Source: Halobaculum rubrum
GTDB lineage: Archaea > Halobacteriota > Halobacteria > Halobacteriales > Haloferacaceae
NCBI RefSeq assembly: GCF_019880225.1
Contig: NZ_CP082284.1
Location: 558,001-622,000 of the forward strand
Reading direction: 5' to 3'
DNA length: 64,000 nt
Part shown: in pieces, positions 43,292 through 51,577 of the stretch
Layout of the letters: each line of letters starts with the position of its first letter
Numbering within the stretch: the stretch's first letter is position 1
The notes under the pieces: model-generated
Database searches by the model: none
The model's input: only the letters and a program-made list of their open reading frames with translations
Told to the model about the DNA's origin: nothing
Position numbers and translations under genes: made by a program

Positions 43292-46138
43292 TCACTCCTC
43301 GTCCGCGTCCAGTCGCGCTTGCCACTCCTGCACCTTCGCCATCAGCTCGACCGGCGGCGTCTCGTTCACGTTCGTCTCGCGCAGCGCCGCGAGCACGTCC
43401 TCGATCGCCGGGTCGATCCCGGCCTCGGTGGGTTCGGTCGCGGATCCGGCGTCGACGGTGGCCGGTTCGGTCGCGGATTCCGCGGCGTCGTCCGGAGCTT
43501 CCTCACCCGCCTCCGTCGTCGCGACGGCGGGTCCGTTGCCCGCGGGGGCGTCCGGTCGCTTCCCGTTCGACCCGTCGGCGTTCGCCGCGAACTCGCCCGC
43601 CGAGAGATCGAAGACCGCCTGCTTCGTCTCCGCGCCGTCGGCGCTGTCGCCGCCGCCATCGCCGCCCTTCGCCTCGATCGCCTTCTCCTCGCGCAGGCGG
43701 TCGAGCACCTCGTCGGCGCGGCCCACGACGGGACCCGGGACGCCCGCCAAGTCGGCCACGTGGACGCCGTAGCTGCGGTCGGTCGACCCCTCGCGCACGC
43801 GCCGCAGGAAGGTCACGTCGCCGTCGCGCTCCTCGGCAGTGCGGGACGAAGTCCCGCTTGAAGACGGCGAACTCGGTTCGCCGTCGACCGCGACGTGGAC
43901 GTTCGCGACCCGCGGGAGGTGTTCGGCGAGCGCGGTCAGCTCGTGGTAGTGGGTCGCGAACAGCGTCTTCGCGCGCACCTCGTTGTGGAGGTACTCGGTG
44001 GCCGCCCACGCGATGGAGATGCCGTCGTACGTCGCGGTCCCCCTGCCGACCTCGTCGAGGATGACCAGCGAGTCCTCCGTGGCCGAGTGGAGGATGTTCG
44101 ACAGCTCCTGCATCTCGACCATGAAGGTGGAGCGCCCCTGCGCGAGTTCGTCGAGCGCGCCGACGCGGGTGTAGACGCCGTCGACCAGCGGAAGGGTCGC
44201 GGAGTCGGCGGGGACGAAGCTCCCGGTCTGTGCCAGCAGCGCGATCAGCGCGCACTGGCGCATGTACGTCGACTTCCCGCTCATGTTCGGCCCGGTGACG
44301 ATGAGGAACCCGCGCTCGCGGTCCATGTGCAGGTCGTTCGGGACGAAGTCGGTCGTCTGCTCGACCACCGGATGCCGCCCGGCCTCGATCCGGAGCTCGT
44401 CGCCGTCGGTGAACGCCGGGCGCGTCCAGTCGTTCGTCGCGGCGTGGTGCCCCAGCGCGGCGAGCACGTCCAGCTCCGCGAGCGCGCGACCCACGTCCTG
44501 CAGCAGTTCGGCCGCCGCGGCGACCCGCTCGCGGACCTCCTCGAAGATCCGGCGTTCGAGTTCCTCGCGGCGCTCCTCCATGCGGAGGACGGCCCGTTCT
44601 CGCTCCTCCAGTTCCTCGGTGACGAACCGCTTGGAGTTCTTCAGCGTCTTGATCTCGCGGTAGTGCTCGGGCACCTGTCCGGCGACGGACTTGCCGACCT
44701 GGATGTAGTAGCCGTCCGTCTTGTTGCGGTCGACCGAGACGTGACTCAGGCCGTGCTGGCGCTTCTCGCGCTCGGCGAGGGTGTCCAGCCACTCGACGGC
44801 CTCCTCGTACTCCGCCACTAACTCGTCCAGCTGCTCGTCGTAGCCGCGGGCGATGACGCCGCCGTCGCCGCCGATACTCCCCGGCGGCTCCGCGGCGATA
44901 GCCTCGCTCAGTTCGTCGTGGAGGTCGCGGGCAGCTCCCTGGTCGGGCCGGGCGAGCACGTCCGGCACCGGCGAGTCCGCGAGGGCGGTGCCGTCGATGG
45001 CGGCGGCCAGTTCCGGGAGCCGTTCCAGCGCCGAACGGACGGCGACCAGTTCCCGCGGCCCCGCGGAGCCGCTCGTCGCACGGGCCGCGAGCCGTTCGAG
45101 GTCGGCGGTGCCGTCGAGCGTGTCGAGCAGCCGGTCCCTGGCGAGGGCGGCGCTCGCGAACGCCTCGACCGCTCTCCCGCGGCGCTCCAGCTCCGAACGG
45201 TCGCGCCGGGGTCGCGTGAGCCACTCGCGGAGCAGCCGGGTGCCGGCCGCCGTCTCGGTGTGATCGAGCGTGTCGAGCAGCGTCCCGGTCGACTCGCCCC
45301 GCATCGTCTCGACGAGTTCGAGGTTGCGCTGGGTCGTCGCGTCGAGCGCGACGCGGCCGCCGGCGTCCAGTCCGCCCAGCCTCGTCATCGACGCGAGGAC
45401 GCCCGCGCCCGTCTCGTCGACGTAGTGGAGGACGGCGCCGGCGGCCGCGACCGCGGGGTCGGCGTCGAGCCCGACCGCCGCCAGCGCCTGCGTCCCGAAC
45501 TGCTCGCCGAGGCGGTGGCGGGCGCGGCCGGGCGCGAACGCCTCCGCCTCGTGAAGGGTGAGCCGGGCGTCGGTCGACTCCCGGAGGTCGGCGAGCCGGG
45601 CGTCGTCCTCGCGAACGCCCGGCCCCGGAAGGAGCTCCACGGGCGCGAAGCGGTGGAGTTCCCCGCGCACGTCGTCCAGTTCCGCGAACGCCGCGGCGTG
45701 GAATCGGCCGGTCGTCACCTCCGCGAACGCGACGCCCCAGGCGTCGCCGTCGGCGCCGTCGTCGTGCTCGACGGCCGCGAGGTAGCGCGCCTCGGCGCCG
45801 TCGGGGTCGACGACGGTGCCCGGGGAGACGACGCGCTCGATCTCGCGGGCGTGGCCGTCGTCGGTCTCGTACTGTTCGGCGACGGCGACGCGGTAGCCGC
45901 GCTCGACGAGCGCCTTCAGGTACGGCGTCAGCTCCGACAGCGGGACGCCCGCCATCGGGTACGAGGAGCCGTGGCTCGACTTCTGGGAGACCTTGAGGTC
46001 CAACTCGTCGGCGACGAGCTCGGCGTCGTCGTCGAAGAACTCGTAGAAGTCGCCGCACTGCATCGCGAGCACGTCCGCGTCCGTGGACTCCTTCAGCGAG
46101 AGGAACTCGCCCACGATGCCGCCGGCGTCGGTCGTCAT
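43292..46138 (-). CDS. mutS: DNA mismatch repair protein MutS
   Basis: A 948-residue MutS1-type protein. The N-terminal mismatch-binding motif is MQCGDFYEFFDDDAEL (Phe-Tyr-Glu), followed by connector, lever and clamp domains. The ATPase has GPNMSGKSTYMRQ (about residue 615), LVILDEVGRGTATYDG and FATHYHELTAL. An insertion of about 17 residues (GEPSSPSSSGTSSRTAE) between NVHVAVD and RDGDVTFLRRV is encoded by two adjacent DNA palindromes. A linker of about 90 Asp/Ala/Gly-rich residues precedes the C-terminal helix pair (IDPAIEDVLAALRETNVNETPPVELMAKVQEWQARL). Confidence 0.96.
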   Translation of the reverse strand: MTTDAGGIVGEFLSLKESTDADVLAMQCGDFYEFFDDDAELVADELDLKVSQKSSHGSSYPMAGVPLSELTPYLKALVERGYRVAVAEQYETDDGHAREIERVVSPGTVVDPDGAEARYLAAVEHDDGADGDAWGVAFAEVTTGRFHAAAFAELDDVRGELHRFAPVELLPGPGVREDDARLADLRESTDARLTLHEAEAFAPGRARHRLGEQFGTQALAAVGLDADPAVAAAGAVLHYVDETGAGVLASMTRLGGLDAGGRVALDATTQRNLELVETMRGESTGTLLDTLDHTETAAGTRLLREWLTRPRRDRSELERRGRAVEAFASAALARDRLLDTLDGTADLERLAARATSGSAGPRELVAVRSALERLPELAAAIDGTALADSPVPDVLARPDQGAARDLHDELSEAIAAEPPGSIGGDGGVIARGYDEQLDELVAEYEEAVEWLDTLAEREKRQHGLSHVSVDRNKTDGYYIQVGKSVAGQVPEHYREIKTLKNSKRFVTEELEERERAVLRMEERREELERRIFEEVRERVAAAAELLQDVGRALAELDVLAALGHHAATNDWTRPAFTDGDELRIEAGRHPVVEQTTDFVPNDLHMDRERGFLIVTGPNMSGKSTYMRQCALIALLAQTGSFVPADSATLPLVDGVYTRVGALDELAQGRSTFMVEMQELSNILHSATEDSLVILDEVGRGTATYDGISIAWAATEYLHNEVRAKTLFATHYHELTALAEHLPRVANVHVAVDGEPSSPSSSGTSSRTAEERDGDVTFLRRVREGSTDRSYGVHVADLAGVPGPVVGRADEVLDRLREEKAIEAKGGDGGGDSADGAETKQAVFDLSAGEFAANADGSNGKRPDAPAGNGPAVATTEAGEEAPDDAAESATEPATVDAGSATEPTEAGIDPAIEDVLAALRETNVNETPPVELMAKVQEWQARLDADEE
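43841..43883. repeat. Two adjacent palindromes inserted in frame in mutS
   Basis: GCGGGAC-GAA-GTCCCGC (43841-43857, 7-bp arms) and CGGCGAAC-TCG-GTTCGCCG (43865-43883, 8-bp arms). Together they encode a Ser-rich insertion of about 17 residues absent from the normal MutS alignment between two well-known motifs of the ATPase domain, so they look like an insertion of a small palindromic element. Confidence 0.85.
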
Positions 46139-46363
46139 TGTCCGGTAGGAGGTGGTGCCGTGTCCGGGTAAAACGCTACGGGTCAGGTCCGACTAGTACG
46201 GGTCCGGTCCGACCGGCGTACGAGGCCGCCGCGGCCCGGGGCGACGCCCCTACCCGACGCCCGCGGAGAAGCGGCGACGGTCCGTACTGCGTTGCGGCGG
46301 GCGCTTCTACGTTTCGCCTCCGAGCCAGCGTCGTTCCTGCCGGCTTCGATCGCGCACGGTCCG

Positions 46364-46726
46364 TCAGACCCCGGGGATACCGAGCGCGGAGAAGCCGCCG
46401 AAGCCGACCGCCGCCAGGAGCGACAACACCAGCGAGGCCGCGAGCCACCCGACCAGCGCGATCCCGGCCGCGGTGATCCAGCCGCCGTTGTAGCGCCACT
46501 TGATCACCGCGAGGTACGCGAGATACGTGAGCACGGTCCCGAGCAGCGGCAGCCAGCCGAACAGCACCGAGACGACGAGCCACGCCAGCGCGCCGATAAC
46601 GGCGGTCCAGACGGCGTGCTCGTAGCTCCGGGCGTCCGACAGCAACAGCGCGCCGGCGTAGATGCCGATGCCGCCCACCAGCGCACTGACGACGAACACG
46701 ATGACTGAGTCGATGACTGCGACCAT
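46364..46726 (-). CDS. Small haloarchaeal membrane protein
   Basis: A 120-residue protein with about four hydrophobic helices (IDSVIVFVVSALVGGIGIYAGALLLS, HAVWTAVIGALAWLVVSVLFGWLPLLG, VLTYLAYLAVIKWRYNGGWITAAGIALVGWLAAS, LVLSLLAAVGFGGFSAL). The WRYNGGW turn between the last helices and the C-terminal GFGGFSALGIPGV are features of a small haloarchaeal membrane family of unknown role. The 225 bp between it and mutS (46139-46363) show no gene. The next gene upstream also encodes a membrane protein on the same strand. Confidence 0.75.
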   Translation of the reverse strand: MVAVIDSVIVFVVSALVGGIGIYAGALLLSDARSYEHAVWTAVIGALAWLVVSVLFGWLPLLGTVLTYLAYLAVIKWRYNGGWITAAGIALVGWLAASLVLSLLAAVGFGGFSALGIPGV

Positions 46727-46783
46727 ACTTCGCCTCCGTCGCCCACCGGGGAAAGTGCGGTGACGATTTCGGTCCGTCGAGAG

Positions 46784-47359
46784 CTACGGGTTCGACTCCT
46801 CGCGGTCGGTGGCGCCGTCGGCCGCGTCCGGGGCCTCGGGGTCGCCCCAGTGGAGCCGCGTCGTACACCACGGACAGAAGTCGAGGTCGGCGTCGAGGTC
46901 CTTCCCACAGTTGGGGCACGCCGGCGCCTCGGCGGTGTCGCTCGGTTCGCGACCCGGCGTTCCGGCGCCGCTCGTGCCGACGCCGGGTCGAGACGCGCTG
47001 TCCGCGCCGGGCGCCCCGTCGACGTCGTCCGCGACGGCCGCAGGTCTCGCGGGACGGACGCCCGCGTTCTCGCCGGTCTCCCGGGCGAGCAGGTACGCGT
47101 CGACCGCGCTGGCGGCGACGACGATCACCGGCGGCAGCGCCTCGACCGGGTTCGCTATCTGAGCGCCCGTGTTGAGCGCCTCGATGACGTCCGGCGGGAC
47201 CAACAGCAGGATCGCCGCGAACGTCGCCGCGAACCACCCGAACCCGCGGAGCCATCGCCGGAGATACGCGTGGCCCAGCCCGGTGACCGCGAGCGCGAGC
47301 AGAACTGCGAGCCACGGCCGCTTGCGACCCGTCGGGCCGCCGAGACGGGGGAGATTCAT
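46784..47359 (-). CDS. Zinc-ribbon membrane protein
   Basis: A 191-residue protein. After MNLPRLGGPTGRKRPW come two or three hydrophobic helices (LAVLLALAVTGLGHAYLRRWLRGFGWFAATFAAILLLV, ALPPVIVVAASAVDAYLLA), a disordered Gly/Ala/Pro linker, and a cytoplasmic zinc ribbon ACPNCGKDLDADLDFCPWCTTRL near the C-terminus with two CxxC pairs. The ATG at 47359 starts directly at the family-like N-terminus. The same layout recurs in haloarchaeal proteins of unknown function. It lies next to the small membrane gene and is probably co-transcribed with it. Confidence 0.78.
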   Translation of the reverse strand: MNLPRLGGPTGRKRPWLAVLLALAVTGLGHAYLRRWLRGFGWFAATFAAILLLVPPDVIEALNTGAQIANPVEALPPVIVVAASAVDAYLLARETGENAGVRPARPAAVADDVDGAPGADSASRPGVGTSGAGTPGREPSDTAEAPACPNCGKDLDADLDFCPWCTTRLHWGDPEAPDAADGATDREESNP

Positions 47360-47493
47360 ACCACAAATCGGGGGACGCACCCGTGAAAAACCCGCCGGTG
47401 GGCGCCCGAACTCACCGTCGGAAGCGACTCCGTCGAGAACCACGATCCACCGGGAGCGACGAACACAAACCCGTGGCTGGTCTTGATCACTCC

Positions 47494-48171
47494 ATGAGCA
47501 CAGGTGACGCTGCCCCGACCGACGACGCGACCGACCGACGACCGGTCACGGTCTACTCCGATTTCGTCTGTCCGTTCTGCTATCTCGGACGGGCGTCGCT
47601 GCGGCAGTACCGCGACGACCGCGCGGAGCGCGACCTTCCCGAGGTCGACGTGGAGTGGCAGTTCTTCGACCTCCGCGGACACAAGCGCGGCCCCGACGGC
47701 GAGATCCGCGACGACGTCGACGACGGCAAAGACGAGGACTACTACGATCAGGTCCGGGAGAACGTCGAACGCCTGCGCGAGGAGTACGACGCCGACGGGA
47801 TGCTCGAGTTCGACGAGGTCCACGACGCGGACTCGTGGGACGCACAGCAGGCCGCGCTGTACGTGAAAGGGTCGTACGACCGCGACACGTTCCGGGCGTT
47901 CTACGACGCCGTCCTCGAAGCCCACTGGGAGGACGGGCGCGAGATCGACGATCTGAACACCCTCGTCGAGCTGGCCGAGTCGGTCGGCGTCGACGGCGAG
48001 GAGATCCGCGACGCCGTCGACGACGGGACGCTGGCCGAGGAGCTGGAGGCGCAGTTCGAGGCGGCCCGCGAGCGCGGCGTCACGGGCGTGCCGACGTTCG
48101 TCGCCGACGGCCACGCCGCCCGCGGGGCGGTGCCGCCGGCGCAGCTCCGGCGGCTGCTCGAGGGGAACTGA
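47494..48171 (+). CDS. DsbA family thioredoxin-fold oxidoreductase (FrnE-like)
   Basis: A 225-residue thioredoxin-fold protein with the redox motif CPFC in VTVYSDFVCPFCYLGRASLRQY, the cis-Pro segment GVTGVPTFVADGHAARGAVPPAQLRRL and the long helical insertion of the DsbA/FrnE (2-hydroxychromene-2-carboxylate isomerase-like) family. There is no signal peptide: the ATG at 47494 leads straight into a soluble protein, so it works in the cytoplasm, probably as a disulfide oxidoreductase or glutathione-free isomerase homologue. Confidence 0.9.
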   Translation: MSTGDAAPTDDATDRRPVTVYSDFVCPFCYLGRASLRQYRDDRAERDLPEVDVEWQFFDLRGHKRGPDGEIRDDVDDGKDEDYYDQVRENVERLREEYDADGMLEFDEVHDADSWDAQQAALYVKGSYDRDTFRAFYDAVLEAHWEDGREIDDLNTLVELAESVGVDGEEIRDAVDDGTLAEELEAQFEAARERGVTGVPTFVADGHAARGAVPPAQLRRLLEGN

Positions 48172-48270
48172 CGGCGCGAGCGCAAACGCAGTTGCGGTCG
48201 ATCCGCCCACGGCCGCGATATCGGGAGGCGGACCACAACGCTATTTGTGTCCGTGGCCCCACCCTCGGAT

Positions 48271-49152
48271 GTGAGCGACGACGGTACGGACGGCGGGGCC
48301 GACCTCGGCGTCCTCCGACACAAGCGCGACGCGACGCGGTATCGGATCCTCGTCGAGATCGCCGAGCGTCAGCCCGCGGTGAGCCAGCGCGAGATCGCCG
48401 ACGCCATCGGGGTCACCGCGCAGGCCGTCTCCGAACACCTCGGCGACCTGGCGGAGGGCGGCTTCGTCGACCGCGAGGGGCGCGGCCGCTACCGCGTCAC
48501 CAAGGAGGGCGTCGACTGGCTCATCTCCCGTACCGACGAACTCAGCGAGTACCTCGATCACGTCACCAGCGACGTGCTCGGCGACGTGGAAGTCGAGACC
48601 GCCCTCGCCGACGGCCCCGTGGAGGAGGGCGACCGCGTGGGGCTGTCGATGCGCGACGGCGTCCTCCACGCACACAGCGTCGCGGAGGGAGACGGAGACG
48701 ACGACGCGGGGGCCGCCGTCTCCGGTTCCGACGGCACCGACCGCACCGACGGCGCCACCGCGGTCGCGGTCACGGCGGCCGACACCAGGCAGGACGTCGG
48801 CGTCGCGGAGTTCGACGGCGTCGTCGACTACGAGTTGGGCGCCGTCACGGCCGTCGTCGTCCCGGCGGTCCGCGACGGCGGAAGCCGCACGGTCGACCCG
48901 TCCCGCCTGCGCGGGTTCGCGGCCGACGCCGACCTCGTCGTCGCCGCCGGAACGGAGGCGATCGCCGCCGTCAGACGGCTCGACCGGGAGCCGGACGTGC
49001 GCTTCGGCACGGTCGACGCCGTCCGCGAGGCCGCCATGCGCGGGCTCGACGTGCTGCTCGTCGTCGCCGCCGGTCGACTCTCCGCGCACACCGACGGCCT
49101 CCGCGAGACCGCCGTCGGCTACGAGGTCGTCGACACGTCCCGCGAGTCGTGA
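48271..49152 (+). CDS. MarR/ArsR-like winged-helix regulator (DUF7839-like)
   Basis: A 293-residue regulator. The N-terminal winged helix is RYRILVEIAERQPAVSQREIADAIGVTAQAVSEHLGDLAEGGFVDREGRGRYRVTKEGVDWL; the C-terminal two-thirds is a mixed alpha/beta domain (VEEGDRVGLSMRDGVLHAHS, RGFAADADLVVAAGTEAIAAVRRL) probably sensing a ligand. I chose GTG at 48271 because a TATA-like CTATTTG lies about 25-30 nt before it; GTG at 48247 (eight codons upstream) is the alternative. The family name is from memory. Confidence 0.82.
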   Translation: MSDDGTDGGADLGVLRHKRDATRYRILVEIAERQPAVSQREIADAIGVTAQAVSEHLGDLAEGGFVDREGRGRYRVTKEGVDWLISRTDELSEYLDHVTSDVLGDVEVETALADGPVEEGDRVGLSMRDGVLHAHSVAEGDGDDDAGAAVSGSDGTDRTDGATAVAVTAADTRQDVGVAEFDGVVDYELGAVTAVVVPAVRDGGSRTVDPSRLRGFAADADLVVAAGTEAIAAVRRLDREPDVRFGTVDAVREAAMRGLDVLLVVAAGRLSAHTDGLRETAVGYEVVDTSRES

Positions 49153-49164
49153 GCCGCGAGGGCC

Positions 49165-49186
49165 TGATTCTCAATAATGATTCTCG
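49165..49186. promoter_or_regulatory. Direct-repeat promoter element, Fur-box-like
   Basis: TGATTCTC is repeated exactly at 49165-49172 and 49178-49185, 13 bp apart, in the only AT-rich spot of this gap. Read on the other strand, GAGAATCATTATTGAGAATC resembles a bacterial Fur box. The central AATAAT could be a TATA box for the small gene at 49226. Similarity is by eye only. Confidence 0.4.
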
Positions 49187-49225
49187 CGGCCGTACGTTGA
49201 AGTAGCGACTTTCGGAGATCGAGAT

Positions 49226-49330
49226 ATGCGCACCGAGACCGCCGTCCGGATTCGCCTGGGCCTGGTGACCGCAGCGGTGCTCGCGGCGACGACGCTGGCC
49301 GCGCTCGGACTGACCAGCATCGCGCTGTGA
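49226..49330 (+). CDS. 34-residue single-helix membrane peptide
   Basis: A 34-residue frame, MRTETAVRIRLGLVTAAVLAATTLAALGLTSIAL written in pieces here: a basic N-terminus (MRTETAVRIRLG) and one 20-residue hydrophobic helix ending at the TGA. It starts 40 nt after a striking direct-repeat/AT element and fills almost the whole gap between the regulator and the SDR gene. GC at third positions is high. Size and layout suit a membrane-active small protein or metal-stress peptide; nothing more can be said from sequence. Confidence 0.5.
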   Translation: MRTETAVRIRLGLVTAAVLAATTLAALGLTSIAL

Positions 49331-49358
49331 GTCACGTGCCCGCCACCGACGTGACCGA

Positions 49359-50186
49359 CTACTGCTGTGGCAGTTCTTCGCCCTGCGGGACGCCCTGTGC
49401 CGCCACCGTCTCGCCGGTCATGTAGCTCGCCGCGTCGCTCGCGAGGAACCGAGCGATATCCGCGATCTCCTCGCTCGTGCCGATCCGGCGGTCCACGTCG
49501 CCGCGGTCGACCTCGTCGGCGGAGACGCCCATCTGTTGCTCGACGCCCGGCGTCGCCACGAACCCCGGAGCGATGCAGTTGACCCGCACGTCTCGGCCGG
49601 CCCACTCGAGCGCGAGCGTCTCGGTGAGGTTGATCACGCCCGCCTTCGCGGCGCCGTAGTGGCTCATGTACTCGGCGGCCCGTTGCCCGGCGACGCTCGC
49701 GAGGTTGACGACCGCGCCGCCGCCGTCGGCGAGGTGCTCGCCCGCCGCCTGCGTGCAGTGGACGGTGCCGTGGAGGTTGATGTCGACGACGGTCTCCCAG
49801 CCGTTCGCGGAGATGTCCTCGAACGGCGCCATGAAGGAGGCGCCCGCGTTGTTCACGAGCACGTCGATCCCTCCGAACTCCTCGACCGTGGCCTCGACGA
49901 GCGCGTCGACGGCGTCGCGGTCGGTCACGTCGCACTCGACGGCGAGACAGCGGCCGTGCCCGTCCGCCGACTCCGCGGCCTCGTTGATCCCCTCGGCGAC
50001 GGGGTCGACGTTCCCCTGCTCGCGCGAGCAGACGACCACGTCGGCGCCGTCGGTCGCGAACTCCTCGGCGATCGCCCGGCCGATCCCGCTGGAGGCGCCG
50101 GTGATCACCGCGGTGGAGTCGGCGAGCGAGAAGCGCTCGGCGAGGCGGGACGCGGCGTCGTCGCCGGCGTCGGTCACGCCGTCCAC
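49359..50186 (-). CDS. Short-chain dehydrogenase/reductase (SDR)
   Basis: A 275-residue classical SDR. Cofactor loop AVITGASSGIGRAIAEEFA, NNAGA, and the catalytic Ser-Tyr-Lys in NLASVAGQRAAEYMSHYGAAKAG are all present; the C-terminal ARFLASDAASYMTGETVAAQG matches FabG/hydroxyacyl dehydrogenases. The first 20 residues are a haloarchaeal acidic extension. Its place beside acyl-CoA dehydrogenases suggests 3-hydroxyacyl-CoA or 3-oxoacyl reduction in the same acyl-CoA pathway. Confidence 0.93.
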   Translation of the reverse strand: MDGVTDAGDDAASRLAERFSLADSTAVITGASSGIGRAIAEEFATDGADVVVCSREQGNVDPVAEGINEAAESADGHGRCLAVECDVTDRDAVDALVEATVEEFGGIDVLVNNAGASFMAPFEDISANGWETVVDINLHGTVHCTQAAGEHLADGGGAVVNLASVAGQRAAEYMSHYGAAKAGVINLTETLALEWAGRDVRVNCIAPGFVATPGVEQQMGVSADEVDRGDVDRRIGTSEEIADIARFLASDAASYMTGETVAAQGVPQGEELPQQ

Positions 50187-50331
50187 CCCGTGATCTGCGT
50201 CGGGTTCGTGGGCGTCCGCGTGGTGTGCATCGTCGAACCGTCCCGAGGCGGGGATTCGAACATCGGCCGCGACTCGGGCGGCGCGTCACATCAATCCCGG
50301 GGGCGGCGGGGACCGCGACCCGGACGGGCCC

Positions 50332-51480
50332 TCAGAACACCTGATCGGAGATGATGTTCTTCTGGATCTCGGAGGTGCCCTCGTAGATCTTCGTGATGCG
50401 CGCGTCGCGGTAGAAGCGCTCGGCGGGATGGTCGGTGACGAAGCCGGCGCCGCCGTGGACCTGGATCCCCTCGTCGGCGACCTCGACGGCGCGCTCGGAG
50501 GCGAACAGCTTCGCCATCGACGCGAACTTCGCGGCCAGTTGGTCGTTTCCGTCGGCGTCGACGACCGAGGCCGCGCGGTAGGTGAGCGACCGGGCCGCCT
50601 CGACGTTCGTGGCCATCTCGGCCACCTTGTGGGAGATCGCCTGGTACTCTTTGATCTGCTGGCCGCCCTGTTCGCGCTCCTCGGCGTACTCGATCGCCGC
50701 ATCGAGCGCGCCCTGTGCGGCGCCGACCGCCTGTGCCGCCACGGAGGTGCGGCCGCCCGCGAAGAACGCCATCAGCTGGTAGAACCCCTGGTCGACCGCG
50801 CCGATCACGTTCTCCTCGGGGACGCGCACGTCGTCGAGACGGATCTCCGCCAGATCGGACGCGCGGATGCCGAGCTTGTTGTCGATCTTCGTCGGCTCGA
50901 ACCCCTCGCGGTCGGCCTCCACGAGGAACGCGGTGATCCCTCGGTGTCGCTCGCCGGGCGAGGTCTTCGCCATCACGACCGCCACGTCGGCGATCGTTCC
51001 GTTGGTGATCCACATCTTGTCGCCGTTGAGCACCCACTCGCCCGCCTCCTCGTCGTGTTCCGCGCGGGTCTCGATGCCCGCCACGTCGGAGCCGTGGGCC
51101 GGCTCGGAGATGCACGAGCAGGTCGCGGCGTCGCCGGCGGCGACCTTCGGGAGCCACTCCTCTTTCATCCACTCGTCGCCGAACTCCTGGATCATCGTGG
51201 TGCCGAATCCCCGCGAGCCGATGGCCGACCCGATTCCCGGGTCCGCACGCCACAGCTCCTCGGTCACGACGACGGAGGTCAACAGGTCCATCCCCGCGCC
51301 GCCGTACTCCTCGGGGATCGTCGGCGCCACGAGGTCGTACTGCGCGGCCTCCTCGACGAGGTCGTCCGGATACTCGCGCGACTCGTCGTGCTCGCGCGCG
51401 ACGGGGCGGATCTCGTTTTCGCCGAACTCTCGCACCACGTCGCGGACCGCCTCCTGTTCGCTCGAAAGCTGGAACGACAT
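50332..51480 (-). CDS. Acyl-CoA dehydrogenase
   Basis: A 382-residue FAD acyl-CoA dehydrogenase introducing a trans-2 double bond into acyl-CoA. It has EYGGAGMDLLTSVVVTEEL at the N-terminus, CSCISEPAHGSDVAGIETRAEHD (FAD/substrate loop), KMWITNGTIADVAVVMAKT and the C-terminal GGAGFVTDHPAERFYRDARITKIYEGTSEIQKNII, whose Glu in YEGTSE is the catalytic base of short/medium-chain enzymes. Length is normal. Lies 145 bp from the SDR gene on the same strand. Confidence 0.94.
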   Translation of the reverse strand: MSFQLSSEQEAVRDVVREFGENEIRPVAREHDESREYPDDLVEEAAQYDLVAPTIPEEYGGAGMDLLTSVVVTEELWRADPGIGSAIGSRGFGTTMIQEFGDEWMKEEWLPKVAAGDAATCSCISEPAHGSDVAGIETRAEHDEEAGEWVLNGDKMWITNGTIADVAVVMAKTSPGERHRGITAFLVEADREGFEPTKIDNKLGIRASDLAEIRLDDVRVPEENVIGAVDQGFYQLMAFFAGGRTSVAAQAVGAAQGALDAAIEYAEEREQGGQQIKEYQAISHKVAEMATNVEAARSLTYRAASVVDADGNDQLAAKFASMAKLFASERAVEVADEGIQVHGGAGFVTDHPAERFYRDARITKIYEGTSEIQKNIISDQVF

Positions 51481-51577
51481 GGCGGCCGTAAACTTTCCAC
51501 TCGTAAATAATTCCCGCCGACTCCGGTCGCGATGGACCCGCGGCGAACGACTTCGGGAACCGGGTACCGTGGACCGG

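Noticed and set aside
48247-48270. Eight extra N-terminal codons on the MarR-like regulator
   Set aside because: The TATA-like element spacing favours the GTG at 48271; the extension has no conserved look, but it is not excluded.
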